Assembly: GCA_013298335.1 (NCBI GenBank) | Contig: JAAFHI010000300.1 | Span: 1-5,451, forward strand | Source: Actinomycetota bacterium | GTDB taxonomy: Bacteria; Acidobacteriota; Blastocatellia; Chloracidobacteriales; Chloracidobacteriaceae | Reading direction: 5' to 3' | DNA: 5,451 bases | Shown: piece after piece, positions 5,212-5,451 of the stretch | How the letters are laid out: the number at the start of each line of letters is the position of its first letter | How positions within the stretch are numbered: the stretch's first letter is position 1 | Made by a program: the position numbers and the translations under genes | The notes under the pieces: model-generated | Database searches by the model: none | Told to the model about the DNA's origin: nothing | The model's input: the letters and a program-made list of their open reading frames with translations, nothing else

Positions 5212-5451
5212 ATGCCTATGAAAACGATTCGTTTTTCGACCGTACTCATCCTGTGCGGACTGTTCGCCGCCGCCGGTTTCATCCCCGCGCGCAAGGCCGC
5301 CGCGCAAAACACGCCCAAGCCGGCCACCAAACCGGCTGACCAGCAGGACACCCAGGTCAAGGGCGGGCAGGTGACCCTCGTCACCGTTCCGGTCATCGTC
5401 ACCGACCAGGACGACCGGTTCATCAACAAGCTGACCGAAAACGACTTCGAG
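5212..5451 (+). CDS. Secreted VWFA-related Acidobacterial domain protein, N-terminal part (3' end outside window)
   Basis: Eighty residues are visible before the window ends. The start MPMKTIRFSTVLILCGLFAAAGF followed by an AAAQN-type site is a signal peptide, with cleavage likely after Ala32 (before QN). A Lys/Pro/Gln-rich linker (about 33-54) leads into VTLVTVPVIVTDQDD and INKLTENDFE. This is the characteristic opening of the VWFA-related Acidobacterial domain family (V-x-V-x-V-x-V-T-D, then L-T-x-x-DFE), which precedes a von Willebrand factor A domain expected beyond the edge. These secreted proteins are abundant in Acidobacteriota and their functions are largely unknown. ATG at 5212 is preferred: AAGGA (5194-5198) lies 13 bases upstream. 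A second ATG at 5218 and an in-frame GTG at 5191 are alternatives. The 22-bp gap after ddl suggests readthrough or cotranscription. Confidence 0.78.
   Translation, partial: MPMKTIRFSTVLILCGLFAAAGFIPARKAAAQNTPKPATKPADQQDTQVKGGQVTLVTVPVIVTDQDDRFINKLTENDFE

Noticed and set aside
4101..5429. Long minus-strand open frame (442 codons) opposite ddl
   Set aside because: It is antisense to a ligase with every family motif intact, and its translation shows no recognisable domain. High GC at third codon positions removes stops from the opposite strand.

Overview
The window looks like chromosomal DNA of a GC-rich member of the Acidobacteriota. The best lineage clue is the truncated gene at the right edge. 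After a signal peptide it reads VTLVTVPVIVTDQDDRFINKLTENDFE-like, which is the opening of the 'VWFA-related Acidobacterial domain' family. The other genes are housekeeping or envelope genes and fit that placement without proving it.

Layout from left to right: (1) the 3' end of an HrpB-type ATP-dependent helicase gene on + (1-816). (2) A Maf nucleotide pyrophosphatase on - (805-1368), convergent with hrpB and overlapping its end by 12 bp. (3) A 231-bp upstream region carrying a near-consensus sigma70-type promoter (TTGACA, 17 bp, TAACAT), which drives (4) a RodZ-like gene on + (1600-2433): cytoplasmic helix-turn-helix, one membrane span, Pro-rich linker, periplasmic DUF4115-type domain. (5) A 374-bp convergent intergenic block (2434-2807) containing two oppositely oriented arrays of a 7-bp repeat (TGGTCAG / CTGACCA), several inverted repeats and a perfect 20-bp-stem bidirectional terminator. 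(6) A secreted SH3b-domain protein, probably a lipoprotein, on - (2808-3872). (7) A 216-bp divergent region with a hairpin plus T-run just upstream of (8) ddl, D-alanine--D-alanine ligase, on + (4089-5189). (9) The start of the VWFA-type secreted protein on + (5212 to the edge), 22 bp after ddl.

Functionally, rodZ (cell shape, MreB anchoring), ddl (peptidoglycan precursor) and the SH3b protein (possibly cell-wall facing) share an envelope theme. They lie in separate transcription units, so this is a loose neighbourhood and not a demonstrated pathway. Maf and HrpB are nucleotide- and RNA-metabolism genes without an obvious link to the rest.

I found no defence system, mobile element, CRISPR array, tRNA or rRNA. 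The least ordinary part is the block between rodZ and the SH3b gene. Each gene ends in or directly against a heptamer array that reads TGGTCAG on its own coding strand, and one array supplies the last ten codons and the stop of rodZ.
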